Shown piece after piece: positions 20,701-29,974 of a stretch of 64,000 nt of DNA; positions within the stretch are counted from its first letter, which is position 1; each line of letters opens with the position of its first letter. The DNA lies in assembly GCA_951640165.1 (NCBI GenBank), contig OX621258.1, positions 3,185,501 through 3,249,500 on the forward strand, given 5' to 3'. This DNA comes from Pseudoips prasinana. Taxonomy: Eukaryota > Arthropoda > Insecta > Lepidoptera > Nolidae. Position numbers and translations under genes: made by a program. The notes beneath the pieces were generated by a model, which was not told the origin of the DNA, did not search any database, and saw only the letters and a list, made by a program, of their open reading frames with translations.

Positions 20701-20882
20701 TAAGGTACAATTATATTGCTTTATTAGCTAGTGGTAACAGCTTTAACAGTATTGTAGTTCCTGCTAAGAAACAAAGATTTTTCCCGTATTCTTGCTATCC
20801 TCTAAATTACTCCTTTCTAATATATTCTACTTTCGTTCCAAATTTATGAGTCAAAGGATAACAAATAAATATATAAACAATA

Positions 20883-21070
20883 ATTAATATCTTGGGACAA
20901 CAACACACTGTCATCTGATCCTAAACTAAGCAGTTCCTGTACTATGATAGCAACCAGATAACTGATAAACATACTTATACTTCTAAATACATACTATAGA
21001 TAAATTACACCCAGACCCAGAAAAAATTGTCAAGTTCACCACACAACGTTTTGTCCTAGCTGGGACCACC
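20883..21070 (-). mobile_element. SINE-C, decayed
   Basis: Has the SINE-C words ATCTTGGGACAACAACACAC, CATCTGATCCTAAACTAAG, ACATACTTATACTTC and TAGATAAATTACACCCAGAC. The head is strongly decayed (TCCTAGCTGGGACCACC). Confidence 0.75.
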
Positions 21071-21081
21071 ATCCAGTCAAA

Positions 21082-21279
21082 TTGGGTTGCCCTGCTAGGT
21101 ACGCTTTGCGGCGCTCAACATTGAGCAAGAAGGATCCACGTAAGGTCATCGGCATAATTACCGGACGCTATAAAAATCAAACTCCTCATGATGTCCATGA
21201 CGTCAATTATGACCTTGAGACTATGAGCCTTTTCAGAAGTGCCATTAAACTTGGGGAAAAACCATCAGATGTACTGTAA
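21082..21279 (+). CDS. Short hypothetical reading frame
   Basis: 65 codons, product not recognised. The stretch STLSKKDPRKVIGIITGRYK vaguely recalls the part of LINE proteins before the C-terminal zinc knuckle (VIGIITGHxxLNKH type), but the expected Cys/His residues do not follow. It may be a LINE remnant rather than a gene. Confidence 0.2.
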   Translation: MGCPARYALRRSTLSKKDPRKVIGIITGRYKNQTPHDVHDVNYDLETMSLFRSAIKLGEKPSDVL

Positions 21280-21299
21280 CAATGTAAGAGCGGGTCATA

Positions 21300-22139
21300 T
21301 ACCTCCAAAGAAAAAAAACTGGAATTAAATACTTGCCAAAGTATATTAGAAGTAATTTAATAACCAAGTCCCGTGATTAAGGTATCGGGACTAGTCCCTC
21401 CCTCTTACCCACCACTGCAACTCTTGTAAGCCAGGATCAACAGTGGCACACAATGAATTGACACTGAGCGGTGAGCCTCAGGGAATGTCAGATGTCGAGG
21501 GGAATCGTTTTCACTGTCTTGGATCCCGCAAAGACTTTAATCAGAAAGAAACAAGGAGGACTTAGAAAATGAATAGTTCCAACGAGAATTAGGTATGAGT
21601 TTACTGGGTATGGATCTGGAATGATACTATCCTGTTAACCAGAAGTCATGTGCAAATCAAATCCCGGGTCCCAGTCCCTTAGCGTGGGAACCAACTGCCC
21701 AATCAATATCTAGAGTAGTTTATTATGCAGATCTTGTTGCAAGAAGGAACAATTTGCATGCGTTTGAGCACTTTTGCCATACCTACTATTGCAATCGAGT
21801 TTAACAGCTCACTTGATAGGTCCTTTAAACTATAGCCTTAGTGCTATTGCAGCTGGCCTCTCCAGTTGCAATTCTCTGGTTTTATGAGGCTATAGCCTCG
21901 TAAGAGCCTTCTGTCTCCCAGCTCTGGAGTGAAATGGAAATACCCTTTTCCGACTCCTTCTCGTTTCTTTCTGATAAATGTTGTTGCGTTCTTCAAGACA
22001 GTCGAAGGAAATTCCCGGGACATGCCTGGGTCTCACCTCGCAGTTTCATTTCCTTGTTTGCTATTGTTCTCCTGACTTACAGGAGTTGCAGTGGTGGTTA
22101 AGAGGGGGGGGGGGGACTTACCAAAAAACAAGTGTCCTT
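21300..22139. other. Unassigned gap
   Basis: 840 bp without a convincing frame. 21720-22080 (CAGTTGCAATTCTCTGG, GAGCCTTCTGTCTCCCAGC) looks like an old repeat, but there is no second copy in the window. 22103-22116 is a run of G. Confidence 0.35.
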
Positions 22140-22352
22140 TAGACCACACGACTGAAGTAAAATTTAGATACACGAAACGTAACTGGATATGAGACGAAGA
22201 GAGAAAGTAAATGTGTACTCGCACCTCTCTCTCTTGCCCTTACTTTTATTCTACGCTAACTTATATATCTCTCTCAATTTCTGCCTCGCCCGATCACTTT
22301 TTTTGTAACGTTCTCGTCACGCATTCATCAGTTTACTCCCCTGCTGAACAAT
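22140..22352 (+). repeat. REP-4 copy 1
   Basis: Shares CACGAAACGTAACT, CTAACTTATATATCTCTCTC, GTAACGTTCTCGTCACGCA and CAGTTTACTCCCC with 57450-57645. It is rich in CT/AG runs. MITE-1 lies directly after it in both places. Class unknown. Confidence 0.6.
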
Positions 22353-22359
22353 CTATGTA

Positions 22360-22494
22360 CAGACGCCAGCACATCCATTTACCCCAATCTGTCAAATTTC
22401 TTTTATAGATTTTCAACTTTATCACGTAAGCATAAGGTTCACTTTCAATTGGGGAAATTTGACAGATAGGGTTAGCTTGATGTGCTGGCGTCTG
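22360..22494. mobile_element. MITE-1 copy 1
   Basis: 135 bp, nearly palindromic. The ends begin CAGACGCCAGCACATC and mirror at the other side; inner arms contain AATCTGTCAAATTTC. TA lies directly outside both ends, as for Tc1/mariner-type target duplications. No coding capacity. Confidence 0.88.
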
Positions 22495-22662
22495 TACCTA
22501 ACGTAACGTTACACGTTACACGTTCTTATAGCTTTGTTCATTAAAATCTAGACCACTAGCGCATAGCAGCGAGATCTTTTCGTAACAGTACTAGTTCCGG
22601 GTTCTTAGTGACCATGCAGTTACATTGATATTACCTTGCATTTAATAAGCTCCAGCCATATG

Positions 22663-22888
22663 CTCTCACCGGTCCGTAAGTGATTGGCGAGGTTAAGCAA
22701 CTAGGCTCGCGGTCAGTCCATAGATGGGTGACAAAGTGGTTTTTTTTTCTGCCCGTGCTTAGGAGGGCATGTTAAGCTGTCGATCACGGTGATAGTCAGA
22801 GGCAACAGTCATTGAGATATGTCCGAGGCCTACTGGGCGGCTTGAACAACTCTGACACCATGGTAACCACTGCCAATACGATAATTAA
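22663..22888 (+). mobile_element. 5S-SINE copy 2
   Basis: The 5S-like head is clear: GATTGGCGAGGTTAAGCAAC, GGCTCGCGGTCAGTCCATAG and ATGGGTGAC. The body contains GAGGGCATGTTAAGCTGTCG, and the tail is CAATACGATAATTAAG. The bases just after ATGGGTGAC (CGCC in copy 3) are missing. Confidence 0.82.
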
Positions 22889-23060
22889 GTAAACATTTAA
22901 TAATAATACATGAAGTAACAAGATTAATTGAAAATATTTTATGATCAACTTCTAAAACATCAGAGTACATTCGAATTTTCTGTTGGTTTTGGTCCAATAT
23001 CCCGTCTTCTGACAGTCATTCCTTTTATATTTATTGCATCTTTTTAGAACCTTTTTTGTT
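22889..23060. other. Short AT-rich gap
   Basis: No recognised feature. Confidence 0.4.
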
Positions 23061-23460
23061 TTTTTTTTAACATACATACATAGACTCACGTCTGTTTCCC
23101 AGAGGGGTAGGCAGAGACAACGGACTTCCATTTGTCACGATCCTTGCACACCTCTTTCGCTTCGTTTCATCATCATCATCATCATCATATCAGCCGAAAG
23201 ACGTCCACTGCAGGACAAAGGCCTCCCCCAAAGATCTCCACAATTGCTGGTCTTGCGCTATCCACATCCAGCGATTTCCAGCGACCCGCACAAGATCATC
23301 GGTCCACCTTGTAGGGGGCCTGCCCACGCTGCGTCTTCCGGTTCGTGGTCGCCACTCGAGAACCTTTCTGCCCCAGCGGCCGTCGGTTCTACGAGCTATG
23401 CGCTATGTCGCTTCGTTTACTGACATTCTTCATACATTCATTTTTCTTAACCCTTTCCTG
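23061..23460 (-). mobile_element. LINE 3'-end repeat interrupted by an RTE tail
   Basis: The host repeat has an ACATACATACAT tail and GAGGGGTAGGCAGAGACAAC, a phrase I know from a common lepidopteran LINE 3' region. It resumes after the RTE insertion with TCGCTTCGTTTACTGACATT. The class is inferred from memory. Confidence 0.5.
23157..23418 (-). mobile_element. RTE, 5'-truncated, with 11-bp target duplication
   Basis: A 240-bp RTE tail (23168-23407) that starts with a CAT repeat and covers the last codons. It is flanked by the perfect 11-bp direct repeat TCGCTTCGTTT (23157-23167 and 23408-23418). Confidence 0.92.
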
Positions 23461-23671
23461 GGCAGTGGTCATATAGTTGCCACCATATTTTGAACTCTAT
23501 GGGCTTCTAATAAAGTTCAAAACTAATAAATTAAAACTATACCTACTGCCTTATAAAGGGTTAATACACTGGTATTATTATTATAAGTTAGGCTTTCATT
23601 GCTTCACCGGCCCAAAGATGAGAGCATTGCTCAGATCGTGTAACAATTAATACTACAAATTAGGTACCAGC
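23461..23671. other. Unassigned gap
   Basis: No recognised feature apart from TGCTTCACCGGCCC, echoed at 7187. Confidence 0.4.
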
Positions 23672-23855
23672 GCCAGACGGCACCCCTTTGGGGTTCCTCG
23701 ATTCTGAGGTTTAGAACCTTATTTATCACTAAGCCTCCGCTGTCTATCTATCTGTCTTTCAGTGGGCTGTATCTCATGAACGATAGTAGTTAAACACTAA
23801 ACACACATAGTGCATTTCTATTACTTCTATACATAAATATCTTAATAAATATTAA
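23672..23855 (+). mobile_element. REP-1, diverged and 3'-truncated
   Basis: Recognisable words are GGGGTTCCTCGATTC, CTAAGCCTCCGCTGTC, GGGCTGTATCTCATGAACG and GCATTTCTATTACTTC. It ends where Hel-1 begins. Confidence 0.6.
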
Positions 23856-24168
23856 TCTATACATATAATAAAATCGTAGGAAAGTCAAATCTGTACATTG
23901 AATATTTTTTTTAAAGGATACCTGGGGCGTGATCTACAATCGATATCGAAGCCAAAAATATAGTTTTTAGAATTTTTGCCTGTTTGTCTGTTTGTATGTC
24001 CGGGCGAAACTCAAAAAGTACTGTATGGATTCACTTCAAATTTTGCATGAATACTACTAAGAGGTCGGGTCAACATAAAGGCTACATATCATCACGCTAT
24101 CACCTATCGGGGAGGAGCTGTGATAATTTAAATTTCAAATTTAAATAGTTTAACGCGGGGCCAGCTAG
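23856..24168 (+). mobile_element. Hel-1
   Basis: TCTATACATATAATAAAATC start and GCTAG-T end; A precedes and T follows. The subterminal hairpin has lost one arm (TAACGCGGGGCCAGCTAG), so this copy may be unable to terminate properly. Confidence 0.88.
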
Positions 24169-24345
24169 TATATAATAAATATCTGGACATATTATAGATA
24201 AACTACATCCAGACATATAACAAATAATCTTGCTCATTACACAAAGATTTATCCTGTGCAGGGATCGAACCCCCGACCTCTAGCTTAGCAATCAGGGTCA
24301 CTAATCACTAAACCTTCAAACCAGCCAGTCAATATAATAATATAA
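24169..24345 (-). mobile_element. SINE-C, head part
   Basis: SINE-C on the minus strand with TAGATAAACTACATCCAGAC, CACAAAGATTTATCC and a tRNA-like head. Its B-box region GGGATCGAACCCCCGACC (plus-strand reading) is nearly consensus. The 3' part is missing. Confidence 0.75.
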
Positions 24346-24351
24346 TATATA

Positions 24352-24600
24352 ATATCCTGAGACATTATTCACACACGGCCATCTGATCCCAAACTAAGCA
24401 GAGCATGTAGTATGGAAACCAGATAACTGATATATTACATATACAATTTTTCTTTTGTAAATACATATCTATATATATATAATTACACCCAGACTCAGGA
24501 CAAACAGACATGTTCATGCACACAAATATTTGTCCCGGGTGGGAATCGAACCCTGCGGCGTGAAAGGCAGCGTATCTACAAACCACGCCAACAGAAGCGT
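24352..24600 (-). mobile_element. SINE-B
   Basis: Nearly complete minus-strand SINE-B: ATCCTGAGACATTATTC end, ATCTGATCCCAAACTAAGC, ACCCAGACTCAGGACAAAC and a head with GGTGGGAATCGAACCC. A few bases are lost in the anticodon-loop part of the head. Confidence 0.85.
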
Positions 24601-24834
24601 TAATAAATTCAATAAATTTGACTACATCAAGAAATGAAACCGTAATTATGATTCCGAGATTTTACAATACTATGCCACGTCAGCTGTTTTCGAGATAACA
24701 ATTAAATATTTACTTGTTCAACATCTAGTGTTAATTATTTACTGATAACCGTATTTATTGTAAGGCTGCGAATCTTATCAGTATTTAACTATGGAAAAAC
24801 TAAATAAATTAGAACAGTATAAGTTTATTCAATA
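24601..24834. other. AT-rich gap
   Basis: No recognised feature. Confidence 0.4.
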
Positions 24835-25239
24835 CTAGCTGTGCCCCGCAGTTTCATCCGCGTCAAACTTTATAAATTATAGCCGATATGACACGATAAT
24901 GAGGCGCTCATAGCTAGATGCTCTCTCCGGTCCGTAGCGATCGGCGAGGTTAAGCAACTAGGCTCGCGGTCAGTCCATAGATGGGTGACCGCCAAAGTGG
25001 TTTTAATTAGTGAGCGTCTCCGTGACGTTAAGTTGTCGGTCCCGGTTGTAGCCATTAGACAACAGTCGTTAAGCCATGTCAGAGGCCTACTGGGCGGTTT
25101 GAACAACTGCCCATACGATAAGTAAGTAATTATAGCCTATATATTATTTGGATATTAGTACAAAATCTCGTCAATTCGGTTCAAAAAAAGAACATTCAGT
25201 CATTCATACTCACAAATTTTGAATATAATATTGGTAGGA
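24835..25239 (-). mobile_element. Hel-3 interrupted by 5S-SINE
   Basis: The Helitron 3' end (CTAGCTGTGCCCCGCAG on the plus strand) lies at 24835-24884 and the 5' part, with ACTCACAAATTTTGAATATAA and a GGTAGGA end, at 25138-25239. The 5S-SINE between them is flanked by a 10-bp duplication. Confidence 0.78.
24885..25127 (+). mobile_element. 5S-SINE copy 3, with 10-bp target duplication
   Basis: The best-preserved copy. The head has GCGATCGGCGAGGTTAAGC, AACTAGGCTCGCGGTCAGT and GATGGGTGACCGCC, matching the promoter half of insect 5S rRNA. The body has CGGTCCCGGTTGTAGCC and the tail is CATACGATAAGTAAG. AATTATAGCC (24875-24884 and 25128-25137) flanks it perfectly, showing it moved as a unit by retroposition. 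Confidence 0.88.
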
Positions 25240-25302
25240 TTATAACGGTCATTTCTACGGGTGTTTTCAATGGCTGCACTAATTTTGATGATTATTACGA
25301 CA

Positions 25303-25760
25303 GGCCGTTTGGCGTGGTGGATACTTGCCTTTGACGCCGCAGGTCGCCGTTCGATTCCCACCCAGGGACTCTACCGGCTAAGTCACCGAACATCGATTAC
25401 TTAAATGGCGTTCAAATAAATAAAGGTTAAAAATGACTTAATCATTCGTTAAATCGGCTTCCATGAGCACATGTGACGTCATAAATGGTCTGGAATCGAA
25501 TGTCAACGTTGAAGCCGATTTAACGATTGAGTAAGTAATTTTTAACCTTTATTTAATTGAACGCCATTTAAGAAATCGATGTTCGGCGACTAAGCCGGTA
25601 AAGGCCCAGGACAGATATTTGTGTGCATGAACATGTTTGTCCTGAGACTGGGTGTAATTGGCTATATTTATTTACAAAAGAAAAGTAGTATTCTAGTATA
25701 TCAGTTATCTGGTTTCCATAGTTAAAGCTCCGCTTCGTTTGGTATCAGATGACCTGATAC
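25303..25760 (+). mobile_element. SINE-B split by MITE-2
   Basis: SINE-B head (TTTGGCGTGGTGGATAC, B-box region CGTTCGATTCCC) up to 25366, then MITE-2, then the SINE-B body from 25611 (ACAGATATTTGTGTGCATG, CTGGTTTCCATAG). Confidence 0.85.
25365..25607. mobile_element. MITE-2 copy 1
   Basis: About 240 bp with arms of about 100 bp. The left arm reads GACTCTACCGGCTAAGTCAC and GAACATCGATTACTTAAATG; the right arm is its reverse complement (GCGACTAAGCCGGTAAAGG). It lies in a CAGGAC word of SINE-B. CCCAGG occurs on both sides, so the duplication is about 3-6 bp; its exact limits are ambiguous. No coding capacity. Confidence 0.85.
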
Positions 25761-25930
25761 ACGGTCACGGTCGGCAATTCAAGTCCATACCCATCCGTGA
25801 GTTGACCCAAGGATACAGTATTTCGTCCTCTATGACTCTTTGTCCTCTACAATTAAATTAGAATATACACACATGTCAATATTGCAGAATATATCGATGT
25901 CAATCATACATACATATGTCAATTAACAAA
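25761..25930. other. Unassigned gap
   Basis: No recognised feature. Confidence 0.4.
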
Positions 25931-26252
25931 TCTATACATATAATAAAATCGTAGGAAAGTCAAAACTGTACATTGAATATTTTTAAAAAAGAATACTGGA
26001 CGTGAGCTACAATGGAAGCGAAAAATATAGTTTTTTGAATTTTTGTCTGTGTGTCTGTTTGTCTGTATGTATGTCCGGGCTAATCTCAAAAAGTACTGCA
26101 TGGATTTACTTCAAATTTTGCATTAATATTACTAAGAGGTCGGGTCAACATGTAGGCTACATATTATCACGCTATCACCTACGAGGGAGAAGTTATGATA
26201 ATTTAAAATTTATTTAAAATTAAACGCGGGTAAAACCGCGGGGCACAGCTAG
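25931..26252 (+). mobile_element. Hel-1, well preserved
   Basis: 322 bp. TCTATACATATAATAAAATC start, hairpin CGCGGGTAAAACCGCG and CTAG-T end. A precedes and T follows. This is the best plus-strand reference copy for the family in the window. Confidence 0.92.
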
Positions 26253-26447
26253 TAACTAAATAAAGTAGCCTAAGTCGTCAAGGTACATCAATACACAAAT
26301 TATCAATTTACATATTAGAGCCATTATTATAATTTACATTACATACCATTATCTAATAAATATTCACTTATGGTGTAATAAACCTAATTAATTAAAACTC
26401 CGTCAAAAGATTTTTGAATTTCATATTGTTACATTCTAATATAATTA

Positions 26448-26751
26448 TCGCGTTAAATTTTATAAATTATCACAGCTCCTCCCCTGTAGATGATAGCGTG
26501 ATAATATCCTAGCCTATATGTTGACCCGACCTCTTAGTAATATTCATGAAAAATTGGAAGTAAATCCATGCAGTACTTTTTGTGTTTAGCCCGGACATAC
26601 ATACAGACAAACAGATAAACAGACAAAAATTCTAAAAACTATAAAATCTTTTTGGCTTCGGTATCGATTGTAGATCACGCTACAAGTATCCTTTAAAAAA
26701 AATATTCAATGTACAGTTTTGACTTTCCTACGATTTTATTATATGTATAGA
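26448..26751 (-). mobile_element. Hel-1 lacking its 3' end
   Basis: The body and 5' end are present (plus-strand end GATTTTATTATATGTATAGA), but the hairpin and CTAG are missing at the left. Confidence 0.82.
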
Positions 26752-26939
26752 TAATATATGTTGTGGCAATTTGTTGTAAATTTATGGTGCCATGACTATA
26801 AAGTTATTGTTAAATACGGCTTTTTTGTGGGGTCTAAGCGTATTTTATGTCTGTGTCTTATACCGTTGAGGGTGACAAACAGAAAACGGTAACTTTTTAC
26901 AAATGTGGCAACTTCGTAGATATATAGGCAAGGTAGAGT
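26752..26939. other. Unassigned AT-rich gap
   Basis: No recognised feature. Confidence 0.4.
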
Positions 26940-27210
26940 AAATATATAATATTTTACTAATACTATTTAGGGACAGTGTCACACAGATCATCCTAGCCCC
27001 AAACTAAGCAAAGCTTGTACTATGGGTACCAGGCGACGATATACATACTTATATAGATAGCAAAATACTTATATACATAGAAAACATCCATGACTCAGAA
27101 ACAAATATTCGTGCTCATCACACAAATATTTGCACTTACCGGGATTCGAACCCAGGACCACCAGCTTTGTAGGCAGGAGCACTACCAACTAGGCTACGGT
27201 GACCGTCATG
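26940..27210 (-). mobile_element. SINE-A, complete
   Basis: Head at about 27135-27210 with A box TAGCCTAGTTGG and B box GGTTCGAATCC (minus strand). Body words TGACTCAGAAACAAATATTC and CCCCAAACTAAGCAAAGC. The 3' end is AT-rich. Confidence 0.88.
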
Positions 27211-27224
27211 AAGACTTTTATTAT

Positions 27225-28130
27225 TTTTATTATTTAAAAATGGCTTGCAGCTGTCAATACTTTTCTTTCCACATATCGCTCTAAGACATATTTTATGTGC
27301 TCTAAAGACTATTTCTTTATTTGTAGAATTCCCCCAGTATATAATACCATAGCGAAGGGTAGACGTGACATATGCATGGTAAGCAGTGATCAGTTTTCTG
27401 ATCCACTACCGTGGCTAAATTGTGGAGAGCATATGAATATTGACATAAACGTTGACAAACATAGTATGAATCTTCCAGGACATGTCTCTATCTAGTTCAA
27501 GGCCTAAAAATTTTGTAGTGCTAGTTTCTTCAATAACGTTGTCATGGTAACGTATGGCAGGCTTAAAGTGATTAGTTCGTTGCTTAAATGTCATAATTTT
27601 TGTTTTATCTAGATTAATTTTCAAGTTATTAGCTTCAAGCCATTCAACAATTAATAATAATAATGTCCTCCTAGCAGAATTCCGGCCACGGCGGCCAGTC
27701 TCAACAGAGATTAGCCGTCTGCGCGGGACATATTATAGTGCTCAAGTGTGTGCGCAAACACAGGAGCACTTTCTATTCCATCACTCTCATGATCCGATGG
27801 GACGCCTAGCGACACGACCGGAAAGAGGTCAGGCACTGGACCCACGGCTTTACGTGCTCTTCGAGGCACGGGGATATAATACCGCCAACTCCCAGAATTC
27901 GGGCTAATGCTGAGAAATTTGTCGTTATACAGAAACGTCCCAAAATCACTTTTGGCCCCTACCCGGGATTTGAACCCAGGACCTCGTTATCTGCGGGTGA
28001 ACACGCTACCGCTAGACCAACGAGGCAGTCAAACAATTACTACGAGGCAGTCATTAATTTCTTTATCAAACGTCAATCTATCATTTGCACTAAACACTAC
28101 TGTGCTATCATCTGCTAACACCATCGGATG
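27225..28130 (-). pseudogene. LINE-J-related reverse-transcriptase fragment, split by SINE-E
   Basis: The minus strand first codes (28130-28040) for VLADDSTVVFSANDRLTFD, which holds the catalytic ADD box. After a SINE-E insertion it resumes (27650-27415) with NNLKINLDKTKIMTFKQR and TTKFLGLELDRDMSWKIH, then decays into an A-B box-like stretch. It is the same protein region as residues 386-470 of LINE-J, but clearly a different copy. The SINE insertion is flanked by AACAATTA. Confidence 0.78.
27646..28039 (-). mobile_element. SINE-E, complete, with 8-bp target duplication
   Basis: 378 bp (27654-28031). The tRNA-like head at 27955-28031 has the A box TGGTCTAGCGG and the B box GGTTCAAATCC. The body contains AGGTCAGGCACTGGACCC and CATCACTCTCATGATCCGAT; the 3' end is an AAT repeat. 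AACAATTA (27646-27653 and 28032-28039) flanks it. This is the intact reference for the amplified SINE-E at 39398-40400. Confidence 0.9.
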
Positions 28131-28133
28131 ATA

Positions 28134-28659
28134 AGACAAAATTTATTTATTGCTTATTACAGGTAGGAAAATGTGTTGTATCTTATATTAAGGATCTCTG
28201 TAACATACCAATGAGGTGTGCAATATTTTATACATTTTAATTTACATAGCATTATACGTCAATACAATTTAGTTTTTAAAAATACCAATATAATCCATTT
28301 ACATTTATCATTTCCTATAAATAATTAAAATAATTAAGTCACTAGTAAACATCTTTGGTCATATAATTAAATGTCAAGTTTTACTAATTATAATAATATC
28401 ACAATATAATCATTACTAAAACTAAATTCATTCATTTTTGTCATTTATATAATCATTTATTGAGTAATATGCCTTATATATTAAAAATTCTTTCAGCTTA
28501 CGTCTAAACGAATTTATTGTGTCAGCATTTTTTATAATATTGGGTAGTTTATTATAAAGTTTGACCCCGATGCGTGACTGTCTGGCGAAGCAATGAAAGC
28601 CTTCTACGATAAAACGTTTTACTTTAATAACTTCTAACGAGAAGTTATTAAAGTAAAAC
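28134..28659 (-). mobile_element. 5'-truncated LINE-J-like element with fold-back end
   Basis: The minus strand codes for HCFARQSRIGVKLYNKLPN, DTINSFRRKLKEFLIYKAYY and a short SINDYINDKNE end, the C-terminus of a LINE-J relative, followed by about 300 bp of AT-rich 3' UTR. Its 5' end finishes in an inverted duplication (28616-28659). Confidence 0.72.
28616..28659. repeat. Perfect palindrome at a LINE 5' junction
   Basis: 20-bp arms (28616-28635 and 28640-28659) around a 4-bp spacer (AACG), with no mismatch. It sits exactly where the truncated LINE stops, so it looks like fold-back synthesis during insertion. Confidence 0.88.
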
Positions 28660-28996
28660 TTACTTTCATCGTCTCAATTTTTTTCATTCATTCATCTGTC
28701 GCATTACAGCCAGTCACGGCCAAATTGGCGGCACCCATGACCGTGTAGCCTTTACATTCTCACTCATTTGTGCAAGTTTTCCACGGTATTTGTGGTTTGT
28801 TTATAAATGATCGTGACGAATTACGTTACAGCCAGTGAAACTAATGACCGGTAAACGAGGGAAAAACCATGAAAAATGCGAAAATATCCGACAGTGAATT
28901 AATTTTACGCCAAAGTCGAAGGGACATTTCAAATGCATCGTGTTTTCGTAAAAACACACAACTTTTTTTTTCTGGTAACACGTTTTTGCAGGAATG
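28660..28996. other. Unassigned gap
   Basis: No recognised feature. GTTACAGCCAGT occurs at about 28822, a phrase also seen near 47793. Confidence 0.35.
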
Positions 28997-28998
28997 TA

Positions 28999-29155
28999 CA
29001 GGCACCAGCACATCAAGCTACCACAATCTGTCAAATTTCTTTTACAGATTTTCAACTTTATCAGTAAAGCATAAGGTTCACTTTCAATTGGGGAAATTTG
29101 ACAGATTGAGCTAGCTACCCTAATCTGTCAAATTAGCTTGATGTGCTTGCGTTTG
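28999..29155. mobile_element. MITE-1 copy 2, expanded
   Basis: 157 bp, 22 longer than the other three copies because part of the right arm (CTACC..AATCTGTCAAAT) is repeated. TA flanks both ends. Confidence 0.85.
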
Positions 29156-29230
29156 TACTTCTGCGGCAGTATTTTAATTTCTTCTCGTCCTTTTACGGTA
29201 GTTTCATTTTTGTAGCATCTTACTTTGTCA

Positions 29231-29286
29231 ATCTCGTACTTTTGCAGTGGTAGTGTATGGACCCTACCACTGCAAAAGTACGAGAT
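29231..29286. repeat. Perfect 23-bp palindrome
   Basis: Arms 29231-29253 and 29264-29286 (core CTCGTACTTTTGCAGTGG), 10-bp spacer TGTATGGACC, no mismatch. It lies in otherwise unremarkable sequence. It could be a fold-back duplication or a small hairpin element. There is no T-tract to suggest a Pol III or bacterial-type terminator. Confidence 0.85.
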
Positions 29287-29420
29287 AGCAGGCGGGATCG
29301 TTATATACAACATGTAACTTAATTAACGCACATCCTGAAAATAGTTTGTTCAGAATCGTTTACTGAATCGATTTATATCATTTTTAATATAGGTATTTTT
29401 ATTTCCAAAAATAAAAAAAA
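29287..29420. other. Short AT-rich gap
   Basis: No recognised feature. Confidence 0.4.
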
Positions 29421-29974
29421 TTACGAATCATCATATCAGCCGAAAGACGTCCACTGCTGGACAAAGGCCTCCCCCAAAGATCTCTACAACTGCCGGTCTT
29501 GTGCTATTCGGATCCAGCTGTTTCCAGCGACCCGCACAAGATCATCGGTCCATCTTGTAGGGGGCCTGCCCACGCTGCGTCTTCCGGTTCGTGGTCGCGA
29601 CTCAAGACCCTTTCTGCCCCAACGGCCATCGGTTCTACGAGCCCCGCCCACTGCCACTTCAGTATTGCAATTCTTCGGGCTATGTCGGTGACTTTGGTTC
29701 GCCTGCGGATTTCGACATTTCTGATACGATCCCGCAGGGAAACTCCGAGCATAGCCCTCTCCATTGCTCTTTGGGTGACCTTGAGCCTTCTGATAAGGCC
29801 CATAGTTAGCGACCACGTCTCTGTTCCGTATGTCATCACTGGCAACACACACTGGTCGAAGACTTTCGACTTGAGACACTGCGGTATTTTGGACGAGAAG
29901 ATGTTACGTAGCTTCCCGAACGCTGCCCAGCCGAGTTGGATTCTACGATTGAATCCAACTCGAAATTTACGAAT
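29421..29974 (-). mobile_element. RTE, 5'-truncated, fold-back at 5' end
   Basis: RTE remnant 29429-29962 with the CAT-rich 3' end and the last ~170 codons (PVMTYGTETWSLTMGLIRRL, TKVTDIARRIAILKWQWAG). TTACGAAT flanks it (29421-29428 and 29967-29974). The 5' end finishes in a 12-bp inverted duplication of its own sequence. The frame is broken by a small deletion in the GRPPTRW region. Confidence 0.9.
29932..29962. repeat. 12-bp fold-back at RTE 5' junction
   Basis: Arms CGAGTTGGATTC (29932-29943) and its reverse complement (29951-29962), spacer TACGATT. The first arm and spacer are normal RTE sequence; the second arm replaces the expected RTE bases right before the target duplication. Confidence 0.85.

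Noticed and set aside
22103..22116. G-quadruplex candidate in the poly-G run
   Set aside because: A single G run without further G tracts cannot be supported as a quadruplex from sequence alone.
24905..24985. 5S rRNA gene
   Set aside because: Only the promoter half is similar, the rest is a repeated SINE body, and three dispersed copies share it.
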